Made by a program: the position numbers and the translations under genes. This document shows, piece after piece, positions 1-6,709 of a stretch of DNA of 18,177 nt (the first letter of the stretch is position 1; every line of letters starts with the position of its first letter). The DNA comes from an uncultured Bacilli bacterium. GTDB taxonomy: Bacteria; Bacillota_I; Bacilli_A; RF39; UBA660. The DNA lies in assembly GCA_934162325.1 (NCBI GenBank), contig CAKPIH010000025.1:1-18177 (forward strand), in the 5' to 3' direction. The notes under the pieces were generated by a model. The model was not told the origin of the DNA and did not search any database. It saw only the letters and a list, made by a program, of their open reading frames with translations.

Positions 1-22
1 AAAAAAATTGTGGATAGATTCA

Positions 23-38
23 TGTTTCACGTGGAACA
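23..38 (-). promoter_or_regulatory. parS site 1 (ParB/Spo0J binding)
   Basis: Reads TGTTTCACGTGGAACA on plus, the exact reverse complement of the Bacillus parS sequence TGTTCCACGTGAAACA. A DnaA-box-like TGTGGATAG (one mismatch) lies at 9-17, 5 bp away. It is the only copy in this orientation. Confidence 0.9.
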
Positions 39-152
39 TATAAAATTAGTTATATAATAAAATAATATTTTTTTAATATAGTTAATGTTTTTATAAATTA
101 AATTCTAATCTTATATGTATTATATATTTTTTTAATCTTGTTGATAACTCTA

Positions 153-168
153 TGTTCCACATGAAACA
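153..168 (+). promoter_or_regulatory. parS site 2, variant centre (CACATG)
   Basis: Reads TGTTCCACATGAAACA: one change at the central CpG (CACGTG to CACATG). The flanks extend the dyad to 28 bp (147-174, ACTCTATGTT...AACATAGAGT). A DnaA-box variant TGTTGATAA (TTATCAACA on minus) lies at 139-147, 5 bp away. Binding may be weaker than at the perfect sites. Confidence 0.75.
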
Positions 169-334
169 TAGAGTTTACTTTAAAATTTTATTTATTATTT
201 AATATACAAAATATTTCTAATTAATATATTATTAACTTTTATTAAAACTTATTTCTATTAAATAATATATTATTTTTTTTTAATGGCTGATTTAATATAT
301 TTTTTACATATATTAATTAATTGTTGATAATCTA

Positions 335-350
335 TGTTCCACGTGAAACA
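335..350 (+). promoter_or_regulatory. parS site 3
   Basis: Perfect TGTTCCACGTGAAACA. The DnaA-box variant TGTTGATAA lies at 322-330, separated by 4 bp. Confidence 0.92.
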
Positions 351-463
351 TGAAATTTTTTAATAGATAATCTTAGAAATACATTTATTAAATATAAATA
401 ATAATTCTATTTAAAATTTAAATAAGTTTATTTTTAAACGATTATTTAATTGTGGATAATCAA

Positions 464-479
464 TGTTCCACGTGAAACA
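464..479 (+). promoter_or_regulatory. parS site 4
   Basis: Perfect TGTTCCACGTGAAACA. A perfect consensus DnaA box (TGTGGATAA, i.e. TTATCCACA on minus) lies at 451-459, separated by 4 bp. Confidence 0.92.
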
Positions 480-569
480 TAAAAACAAGCATAATTAAAA
501 TATAGAAATATAAATAATCACATCAATTAAAATTATTAAATAATTCAAAATAAAAAATAACCAACCCTA

Positions 570-585
570 TGTTCCACGTGGAACA
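570..585. promoter_or_regulatory. parS site 5 (fully palindromic)
   Basis: TGTTCCACGTGGAACA, a perfect 16-bp palindrome that differs from the Bacillus consensus by one base. No DnaA box precedes it. It is 44 bp from site 6. Confidence 0.88.
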
Positions 586-613
586 TGAAGTTAGTTATCT
601 AATTATTATTCTA

Positions 614-629
614 TGTTCCACGTGAAACA
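614..629 (+). promoter_or_regulatory. parS site 6
   Basis: Perfect TGTTCCACGTGAAACA. No DnaA box lies on its left; a weak one (CTATCAACA, 645-653) lies on its right, beside the end of the SRP RNA gene. Confidence 0.92.
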
Positions 630-658
630 TAAAATCTTTTTAATCTATCAACAGGCAT

Positions 659-741
659 AAAAAAAAGATACACACACTAAATAAGCGTTAAAGCTGCTGA
701 CTTCCGTCCCTGACTTGGTTCCACCATTTAATGTTGTATCA
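659..741 (-). ncRNA. ffs: Small bacterial SRP RNA (4.5S-type)
   Basis: This is the RNA of the signal recognition particle, which binds Ffh (SRP54) and targets nascent membrane proteins to the FtsY/Sec route. The diagnostic domain IV core lies at 694-712 and reads, on minus, CAGG-GAC-GGAA-GTC-AGCAG: the conserved CAGG and AGCAG internal-loop strands, a 3-bp stem and a GGAA tetraloop. The 3-bp stem is GAC/GTC where E. coli has TCC/GGA, a compensatory change. The ends pair (GATAC at 736-740 with GTATC at 667-671) and a T8 tract (659-666) closes the transcript like an intrinsic terminator. The RNA is about 83 nt, so it is the short form without an Alu domain, as in E. coli and Mycoplasma. The 5' end is placed from the promoter at 748-776. 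Confidence 0.9.
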
Positions 742-747
742 ACAGGT

Positions 748-776
748 ATTATATAACAATTCAAAAATATAGTCAA
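748..776 (-). promoter_or_regulatory. Sigma-A-type promoter of the SRP RNA gene
   Basis: On minus, TTGACT (771-776), a 17-bp spacer and a perfect TATAAT (748-753). The predicted start is near 741. A DnaA-like 9-mer (GTATCAACA, 736-744) overlaps the start site. Confidence 0.8.
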
Positions 777-778
777 TA

Positions 779-816
779 TAGCCAAATAAACATACATTTG
801 TATGTTTATTTGGCTA
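779..816. repeat. 38-bp perfect inverted repeat (18-bp stems, 2-nt centre)
   Basis: The arm TAGCCAAATAAACATACA (779-796) is mirrored exactly by 799-816 around TT. It lies immediately upstream of the SRP RNA promoter. Neither side has a proper T tract, so it is not a clear terminator; it may be an operator or a cruciform-forming site. Confidence 0.8.
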
Positions 817-889
817 CAAACTATATATATTAAAAGATTTTATAAAATTAACAATTACTAAATTATGATTAGAAATTAATAATAAAAAT

Positions 890-905
890 TATTTCCCGGG
901 AAATA
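890..905. promoter_or_regulatory. Noc-binding site (NBS) 1
   Basis: TATTTCCCGGGAAATA, a perfect palindrome identical to the B. subtilis Noc site consensus; with its flanks the dyad is 18 bp (889-906). Noc is the ParB paralogue that links nucleoid occlusion to septum placement. The site lies just beyond the gyrA terminator hairpins. Confidence 0.88.
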
Positions 906-911
906 AAATAT

Positions 912-968
912 AAAAATGAAGACATCAAGGCTTCATTTTTTACATTAAAGACTACAGGCTTTAATGTA
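912..968 (-). terminator. Two tandem hairpins downstream of gyrA (likely terminator)
   Basis: Reading on minus after gyrA, the first stem is 968-959 with 950-941 (10 bp) and the second is 940-931 with 921-912 (10 bp). The second is followed by a T-rich tail (TTTTTATATTTT). Both loops open with CC and end with GT, so both stems read AAG-CC...GT-CTT. A similar pair lies at 12127-12182. Confidence 0.65.
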
Positions 969-1010
969 CACTGAGAGATATAATATAGCTCGAAGTAAAA
1001 AAAAAGAAAG

Positions 1011-3539
1011 CTATTCACTTTCCTTTTCAATATTTTCATCAGTAATATTATCATCATCAACTTCTTCTCTATCAACAATAGAAGTAGAACTAACAATACT
1101 ATCTTCTTTTAAATTAATAAGTTTAACGCCTTGAGTAACCCTACTCATAGTAGAAATCTTATCAACAGCCAATCTAATAATAATACCAGAATCAGTAATA
1201 ATCATTAGGTCCTTACTATCATCAACAGTCTTAAATGATACAATAGAACCATTCTTTTCAGTAATATTAACAGTCTTAACACCTTTTCCACCACGATTAG
1301 TAATTCTATATTCATCAACAGGAGTCTTCTTACCATAACCCTTTTCAGTAATAACAAGTACATACTCATTAGGTTCAACAATCTCCATACCAACAAGTAT
1401 ACCACCATCAAGATTAATACCTCTAACACCAGAAGCACTTCTACCCATAATTCTAACAGCACTTTCATTAAATCTAACCATTCTACCATTAGAAGAAGCC
1501 ATCAATATCTCATCATTACCAGTAGTCTTCTTAACAGATACAAGTTCATCATCATCTTTTAAAGTAATAAACTTCTTACCATTAGTCCTAATACTATCAA
1601 ATTCAGATATATCAGTCCTTTTAATTAAACCACTCTTAGTAGCAAACACTAAACATTTGTATTCATCATCATTAGATATTTTCAATAAAGAAGTAACCTT
1701 TTCATCTTTATCTAAAGATAACAAATTAATAATAGGTAATCCCTTAGATTGTCTACTGTACTCAGGAATCTCATAACCCTTAATTCTATATACTTTACCC
1801 TTATTAGTAAACATAAGAATATAATCATGACTAGTCGCATTAATCAAATGCTCTACAAAATCCTCTTCATTAGTAGCCATACCTTTAACACCCATACCAC
1901 CTCTATTTTGAGTTTTATAAGTATCAGCAGGTAATCTCTTAATATACCCCTTATTAGTTAAAGTAATAACAACATTCTCAACAGGAATTAAAGATTCATC
2001 TTCAATATAATCAATAGCAGTCATATCAATATGTGTTCTTCTCTCATCAGCATATTTATCTTTAATTTCAAGCATTTCAGTCTTAATAACCTCAAGAATC
2101 TTCTCTTCACTAGCTAATATTTCTTCTAATTCCTTAACTAATTTTTCAAGTTCAGCAATCTCTTCTTCAATCTTAGATTTTTCAAGACCAGTAAGTCTCT
2201 TCAATCTCATATCAAGAATAGCTTGAGATTGAACTTCTGATAAAGCAAAATTAGACATAAGTCCAGCCTTAGCCTCATCATCATCAGCAGACTCTCTAAT
2301 AATTTTAATAACCCTATCAATATTATCAAGAGCAATCTTTAAACCATCTAATATATGTAATCTATCCTTATATCTCTTTAAATCAAATTGACATCTACGA
2401 TAAATAACATGTTTCTGATGATCAATATACTTCTCAATAATCTCTCTTAAACCAAGAGTTCTAGGACTACCATCAACAAGCATTAAAAAATTAATACCAT
2501 AAGAAGTTTGAAGCTGTGTATGCTTATATAAATTATTCAAAACAACATTAGCATTAGCCTCCTTCTTAACATCAATAACAATCTTAATACCCTCTAAAGC
2601 CGATTCATCACTTAAATTAGAAATACCATCAATAACCTTATCTCTAACAAGTTCACCAATTCTTTGAATCAAAGCCTTCTTATTAACTTGATATGGAAGC
2701 TCTGTAATAACAATTCTGTGCTTATTATGAGCTTCTTCTACAGTAGCCATACCTCTAATAGTAATAGCCCCTCTACCACTCTCATATGCCCTTTTAATGC
2801 CACTATTACCAAGAATAACACCAGCAGTAGGAAAATCAGGTCCCTTAATATATTGCATAAGTTCAGTAACAGTAATCTCTGGATTATCAATATAAGCAAC
2901 ACATCCATCAATAACTTCACCTAAATTATGTGGTGGAATATTAGTAGCCATACCAACAGCAATACCCATATTACCATTAACTAATATATTAGGAAATCTA
3001 CTAGGTAAAACAACAGGTTCCTTTCTCTGACCATCATAATTTTCCGAAAAATCAACAGTATCCTTATTCAAATCTCTTAAAAGTTCCATCGATATCTTAG
3101 CAAGTCTAGCTTCAGTATAACGACTAGCAGCAGCACCATCACCATCAATAGATCCAAAATTACCATGTCCATCAACAAGAGTATGTCGATAAGTAAAATC
3201 TTGTGCCATTCTTACCATAGATTCATAAATAGCAGAATCACCATGTGGATGATAATGACCCATAACAGCACCAACAGCATTAGCAGATTTCTGATATTTC
3301 TTATCAGGAGTCATACCCTCTTCATATAAAGTATATAAAATTCTTCTATGAACAGGCTTAAGACCATCTCTAACATCAGGAAGAGCTCTAGCAACAATAA
3401 CACTCATCGAATAATCAAGGAAAGACTTCCTCATTTCACCAACAATATTAACAGCTACTTTTCTATCTCTTTCATGATTATTATCCTCACCCATATCTTC
3501 TATATTTAAATTTTTATCTATATTCTTATCTTCCATCAT
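1011..3539 (-). CDS. gyrA: DNA gyrase subunit A
   Basis: Breakage-reunion subunit of DNA gyrase, which with GyrB introduces negative supercoils using ATP. The product is about 842 aa, the normal full length. The winged-helix/tower core carries the catalytic tyrosine at about residue 141 (RYTEAR context). The quinolone-determining region is HPHGDSAIYES (97-107), with Ser102 and Glu106 as in susceptible Gram-positives. The C-terminal beta-pinwheel contains a GyrA-box (NRGGKG), which separates it from the topoisomerase IV subunit ParC. The start lies 7 bp after gyrB; the ribosome site GGAGG overlaps the gyrB stop (TAGGAGG), so the two are probably translationally coupled. Two ATGs are adjacent; the second (3536) has better spacing from GGAGG. 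Tandem hairpins at 912-968 end the unit. Confidence 0.98.
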   Translation of the reverse strand: MMEDKNIDKNLNIEDMGEDNNHERDRKVAVNIVGEMRKSFLDYSMSVIVARALPDVRDGLKPVHRRILYTLYEEGMTPDKKYQKSANAVGAVMGHYHPHGDSAIYESMVRMAQDFTYRHTLVDGHGNFGSIDGDGAAASRYTEARLAKISMELLRDLNKDTVDFSENYDGQRKEPVVLPSRFPNILVNGNMGIAVGMATNIPPHNLGEVIDGCVAYIDNPEITVTELMQYIKGPDFPTAGVILGNSGIKRAYESGRGAITIRGMATVEEAHNKHRIVITELPYQVNKKALIQRIGELVRDKVIDGISNLSDESALEGIKIVIDVKKEANANVVLNNLYKHTQLQTSYGINFLMLVDGSPRTLGLREIIEKYIDHQKHVIYRRCQFDLKRYKDRLHILDGLKIALDNIDRVIKIIRESADDDEAKAGLMSNFALSEVQSQAILDMRLKRLTGLEKSKIEEEIAELEKLVKELEEILASEEKILEVIKTEMLEIKDKYADERRTHIDMTAIDYIEDESLIPVENVVITLTNKGYIKRLPADTYKTQNRGGMGVKGMATNEEDFVEHLINATSHDYILMFTNKGKVYRIKGYEIPEYSRQSKGLPIINLLSLDKDEKVTSLLKISNDDEYKCLVFATKSGLIKRTDISEFDSIRTNGKKFITLKDDDELVSVKKTTGNDEILMASSNGRMVRFNESAVRIMGRSASGVRGINLDGGILVGMEIVEPNEYVLVITEKGYGKKTPVDEYRITNRGGKGVKTVNITEKNGSIVSFKTVDDSKDLMIITDSGIIIRLAVDKISTMSRVTQGVKLINLKEDSIVSSTSIVDREEVDDDNITDENIEKESE

Positions 3540-3546
3540 AAACCTC

Positions 3547-5463
3547 CTATATATCCAAATTCTCTACAAATAAAGCATTATCTTCAATAAACTTTCTTCT
3601 AGGTTCAACTTCTTCACCCATAAGTAATTGGAATGTTTCATCAGCAAGAATAGCATCATCTAAAGTAACTTGTTTTAATATTCTCTTATCAATACCCATT
3701 GTTGTTTCTCTAAGTTCTTCAGGATTCATCTCTCCTAAACCTTTCATTCTACCAATTTCATACTTCGTATTAAGAGGTAAAGTAGCTAAATATTCATCTC
3801 TTTCCGCCTCATCAAGTACATATTTAATATTTTTACCATGTTTAATTGAATATAAAGGTGGTTGTGCAGCATATATATGTCCATTTTCTACTAATGGCTT
3901 AAAATACCTATAAAATAAAGTAAGTAATAATGTTCTAATATGTGCTCCATCAACATCAGCATCAGTCATAATAATTATCTTATAATATCTTAACTTAGAT
4001 ATATCAAATTCTCCACCAATACCAGTACCTAAAGCCGTAATCATCGTTCTAATCTCTTCATTAGCAAGAATTCTATCTAATCTAGCCTTCTCTACATTAA
4101 GTATTTTACCTCTAATAGGAAGGATAGCCTGCGTAATAGGATCTCTTCCCATCTTAGCACTACCAGCGGCAGAATCTCCCTCTACAATAAACATTTCTGA
4201 TATAGTAGCATCTTTAGAAGAACAATCAGTAAGTTTACCCCAATAATTAGTAATTTCAAGTCCACCTTTTCTTCTAGTTAACTCTCTAGCCCTTCTAGCA
4301 GCTACTCTAGCCCTAGCAGCAGTCATTGACTTTTCTATTATAATTTTAGCATCATTAGGATGCTCCATTAAAAATCTCTCAAATGCCTTAGCAAATATAC
4401 TAGCAGCTACTTTTCTAACTTCACTATTACCAAGTTTAGTCTTAGTTTGTCCCTCAAATTGAGGTTCAGGTACTTTAGCAGATATAATCATTGTTATACC
4501 CTCTCTAACATCATCACCACTAAGAGGTTCATCATTATCTTTAAGTATTTTATTTGCCTTAGCATAATTATTAATAATTCTAGTTAAAGCCAGTTTAACA
4601 CCATCTTCATGTGTACCACCTTCAGGAGTAATAATATTATTAACAAAAGAGTAAACAGTAGCATTATATCCATCATTATATTGAAGAGCAACTTCTATTG
4701 AAATATCATTTTCCATTCCTTCAACATATACAATATCTTCATGGATAGGGGTCTTATTTTTATTTACATAAGCAACAAACTCTTTAATACCCCCCTCATA
4801 AACAAAAGTATCAGATTCTCCTGTTCTATCATCCATAAGAATAATTCTAAGTCCTTTATTTAAAAAAGCAAGTTCCCTAGTTCTAGTTTTTAATGTTTCA
4901 TAATTAAAAGTAGTAGTCTCTCTAAATATTTCATCATCAGGCATAAAAGTTACTGTTGTACCAGTTCTATCTTCACTACATTCTCCTATTACCTTTAAAG
5001 GCTCTACAGTATGTCCACCATTAGCAAACTTAATATAGTGAACTTTCCCCTCTTTATAAACAGTTACTTCAACCCATTTACTAAGAGCATTAACTACCGA
5101 TGCACCAACACCATGTAATCCACCAGATACTTTGTAGCCACCACCACCAAATTTACCACCAGCATGTAATACTGTATATACTGTTTCAACAGTAGATAAT
5201 CCTGTCTTAGGATGTACTTCAACAGGTATACCTCTACCATCATCTTTAACAGTAACAGAACCATCTTTATTAACAATTATTTCAATATCATCACAATATC
5301 CTGCTAAAGCCTCATCAATAGCATTATCTACTATTTCCCAAACTAAATGGTGTAATCCTTTCTCACTAGTACTACCTATATACATACCAGGTCTTTTTCT
5401 TACTGCTTCAAGTCCTTCTAATACTTGAATATCCGAAGCATCATAATGTTCATTACTATTCAT
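3547..5463 (-). CDS. gyrB: DNA gyrase subunit B
   Basis: ATPase subunit of gyrase, 638 aa, the usual length for Gram-positives. The N-terminal GHKL ATPase fold shows the EIVDNAIDE helix (43-51), DGRGIP (75-80) and a glycine-rich lid around GGLHGVG (114-120). The C-terminal TOPRIM domain shows EGDSAAG (428-434) and DADVDG (501-506), which hold the metal for DNA cleavage. The PPLY segment follows. The start is an ATG preceded by AAGGTGAT. It begins 19 bp after recF and ends 7 bp before gyrA, so recF-gyrB-gyrA look like one operon. The neighbouring gyrA has the pinwheel GyrA-box, which argues against a parE-parC assignment. Confidence 0.98.
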   Translation of the reverse strand: MNSNEHYDASDIQVLEGLEAVRKRPGMYIGSTSEKGLHHLVWEIVDNAIDEALAGYCDDIEIIVNKDGSVTVKDDGRGIPVEVHPKTGLSTVETVYTVLHAGGKFGGGGYKVSGGLHGVGASVVNALSKWVEVTVYKEGKVHYIKFANGGHTVEPLKVIGECSEDRTGTTVTFMPDDEIFRETTTFNYETLKTRTRELAFLNKGLRIILMDDRTGESDTFVYEGGIKEFVAYVNKNKTPIHEDIVYVEGMENDISIEVALQYNDGYNATVYSFVNNIITPEGGTHEDGVKLALTRIINNYAKANKILKDNDEPLSGDDVREGITMIISAKVPEPQFEGQTKTKLGNSEVRKVAASIFAKAFERFLMEHPNDAKIIIEKSMTAARARVAARRARELTRRKGGLEITNYWGKLTDCSSKDATISEMFIVEGDSAAGSAKMGRDPITQAILPIRGKILNVEKARLDRILANEEIRTMITALGTGIGGEFDISKLRYYKIIIMTDADVDGAHIRTLLLTLFYRYFKPLVENGHIYAAQPPLYSIKHGKNIKYVLDEAERDEYLATLPLNTKYEIGRMKGLGEMNPEELRETTMGIDKRILKQVTLDDAILADETFQLLMGEEVEPRRKFIEDNALFVENLDI

Positions 5464-5482
5464 TTTTTATCACCTTCCTGCA

Positions 5483-6583
5483 TCAAATTATTTCCCGGGA
5501 AATAATATTCCCATCCTCTATTTTATAAACATTAGCTTTATTTCTCACATTTTTATCAATATTTTCAATATCCGTAGTAGTAACTATTGTTTGAATATCA
5601 TTATCTAAATATTTAATTACCTTATTTCTCTTATCAATATCTAATTCACTAAATATATCATCCAAAAGTAAAATAGGCGTATCAGATAAAACATCCGTAA
5701 ATAATTTAACTTCTGCTAACTTAAGAGCAAGTACAGCACTCCTTATTTGCCCATTTGAACCATATAAAGATAAATTCTTTCCATTCAAATCAAAATAAAA
5801 ATCATCTCTATTAGGTCCAATAAAAGTCATTTTATACTGAATTTCTCTTGATAAATTACTTTTAAGTTTATTCTTAAACATATCATTATCTAAATTACTA
5901 ACATTAGAAGTATATATCATCTTAAGTCCTTCTAATCCTGTAATAGAACTAAATATATCACCTATATAATTATTAACTAAATCAACATACTTTCTTCTAT
6001 AATTATAAATATCTATTGATAAACCAATATATTTATCATTAAGAATATCTAAATAATTCATATCACTCTCTTTATTAATATTAATAATCTTCAAAAATTC
6101 ATTTCTTTGTCGTAAAACTAAATTATAATTATTTAAATTTGCTAAATAAATCTTATTAATTTGACTAATTTGAATATTAAAGTATTTTCTTCTACAAGAT
6201 GGACTATCTTTAAATATTCTAATACTATCACTACTAAAAAGAATAACATTCATCTTAGAAATATAGTCACTTAATTTTTTAATCTCTTTTTTATTTATCT
6301 TAACAACCTTACCATTCTCATTAATTAATAGTTCAAGTTCATCATAAGAACCATTATAATCAACAATTCCTTTAATTATTGAATATCTACTATTAAAATT
6401 AATAAGATTCTTATCACTGATAGATAAAAAAGACTTCGTAACAGCAAGTACATAAATAGATTCTAGTAAATTAGTTTTTCCCTGAGCATTATCTCCTATT
6501 ATAATATTTAAATTATTATTAAGTTCTAATAAAATATCATCATAATTACGATAATTTTTTAAATAAATTTTTTGTAATTTCAA
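5483..6583 (-). CDS. recF: DNA replication and repair protein RecF, TTG start
   Basis: SMC-like ATPase that acts with RecO and RecR to load RecA at single-strand gaps. The product is 366 aa, typical for RecF. Walker A is GDNAQGKT (30-37), the ABC signature is LYGSNGQIRS (273-282), and Walker B/D-loop is LLLDDIFSELD (305-315). The N-terminus (LQKIYLKNYRNYDD) fits the RecF family, so TTG at 6583 is the likely start although no good ribosome site is next to it. An 8-codon ORF (6606-6580) with a good ribosome site ends in a TGA that overlaps this TTG (TTGA), suggesting coupled re-initiation. The last codons hold a perfect Noc site (5489-5504) and the stop is TGA. Confidence 0.96.
   Translation of the reverse strand: MKLQKIYLKNYRNYDDILLELNNNLNIIIGDNAQGKTNLLESIYVLAVTKSFLSISDKNLINFNSRYSIIKGIVDYNGSYDELELLINENGKVVKINKKEIKKLSDYISKMNVILFSSDSIRIFKDSPSCRRKYFNIQISQINKIYLANLNNYNLVLRQRNEFLKIININKESDMNYLDILNDKYIGLSIDIYNYRRKYVDLVNNYIGDIFSSITGLEGLKMIYTSNVSNLDNDMFKNKLKSNLSREIQYKMTFIGPNRDDFYFDLNGKNLSLYGSNGQIRSAVLALKLAEVKLFTDVLSDTPILLLDDIFSELDIDKRNKVIKYLDNDIQTIVTTTDIENIDKNVRNKANVYKIEDGNIISREII
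5489..5504. promoter_or_regulatory. Noc-binding site (NBS) 2, inside the recF 3' end
   Basis: A perfect TATTTCCCGGGAAATA palindrome, 18 bp with flanks (5488-5505), identical to NBS 1. It is read as codons for Ile-Ser-Arg-Glu-Ile just before the recF stop. With NBS 1 it brackets gyrB-gyrA. Confidence 0.87.
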
Positions 6584-6606
6584 TATAAAGTTATTTTCTT
6601 GCCCAT
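6580..6606 (-). CDS. 8-codon leader ORF coupled to recF
   Basis: ATG at 6606-6604 is preceded by a good ribosome site (AAAGGTGA, 5-nt gap) and encodes MGKKITLY before TGA (6582-6580). The TGA overlaps the TTG start of recF in the arrangement TTGA. The peptide itself has no recognisable function. The likely role is to bring ribosomes to the weak recF TTG start by termination-reinitiation. Whether it is translated is an inference. Confidence 0.5.
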   Translation of the reverse strand: MGKKITLY

Positions 6607-6648
6607 ATTTTCACCTTTACTAATCTCATGTACCCCTATACATATATA

Positions 6649-6657
6649 ATTATACCA
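6649..6657 (-). promoter_or_regulatory. Extended -10 promoter of recF-gyrB-gyrA
   Basis: On minus, TGG-TATAAT: a perfect -10 at 6649-6654 with the extended TG at 6656-6657. No good -35 is seen. The predicted start is near 6642, giving a leader of about 36 nt to the small ORF. The same TGG-TATAAT form precedes the HerA-like gene. Confidence 0.6.
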
Positions 6658-6678
6658 TATTTTAATAAAAATTAAAAG

Positions 6679-6707
6679 AAAAAACACATATTTTCTATGT
6701 ATTTTTT
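6679..6707 (-). terminator. Terminator of the comK-like gene
   Basis: Arms 6679-6690 and 6696-6707 pair over 12 positions with one mismatch around a 5-nt loop, with a T-rich tail on minus (GTTTTTTCTTTT). It starts 3 bp past the comK-like stop and is symmetric enough to act both ways. Confidence 0.7.
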
Positions 6708-6709
6708 CC

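Larger units (their letters stand above)
1..658. other. Gene-free, AT-rich parS array (origin-proximal centromere-like region)
   Basis: No convincing coding region or stable RNA is seen in these roughly 650 bases; the sequence is mostly A/T. It holds six copies of the 16-bp ParB/Spo0J site, starting at 23, 153, 335, 464, 570 and 614. DnaA-box-like 9-mers sit just left of the first four, at 9-17, 139-147, 322-330 and 451-459. The start-to-start distances of 130, 182, 129, 106 and 44 bp are irregular. The array is about 8-10 kb from the dnaA/dnaN origin, the usual origin-proximal position for parS. No parA or parB gene is in the window, so the binding proteins are assumed to be encoded elsewhere. 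Confidence 0.85.

Noticed and set aside
1..629. Regularly spaced 16-bp repeats resembling a CRISPR array
   Set aside because: The repeats are palindromic parS sites of 16 bp with start-to-start distances of 44-182 bp, far too irregular, and no cas genes are present.
912..968. Riboswitch or attenuator leader
   Set aside because: The hairpins lie after gyrA and before the SRP RNA gene on the same strand, and there is no downstream coding gene to control; a terminator or repeat element fits better.
3200..3260. Quinolone-resistance changes in gyrA
   Set aside because: The region has Ser102 and Glu106, the residues found in susceptible Gram-positive enzymes, so no resistance call can be made.
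6580..6606. Frameshift that splits recF into two frames
   Set aside because: RecF proteins normally begin at about the position of the TTG, the fold starts at once with the expected beta strand, and nothing family-like is encoded in the leader. Coupled translation is the simpler reading.
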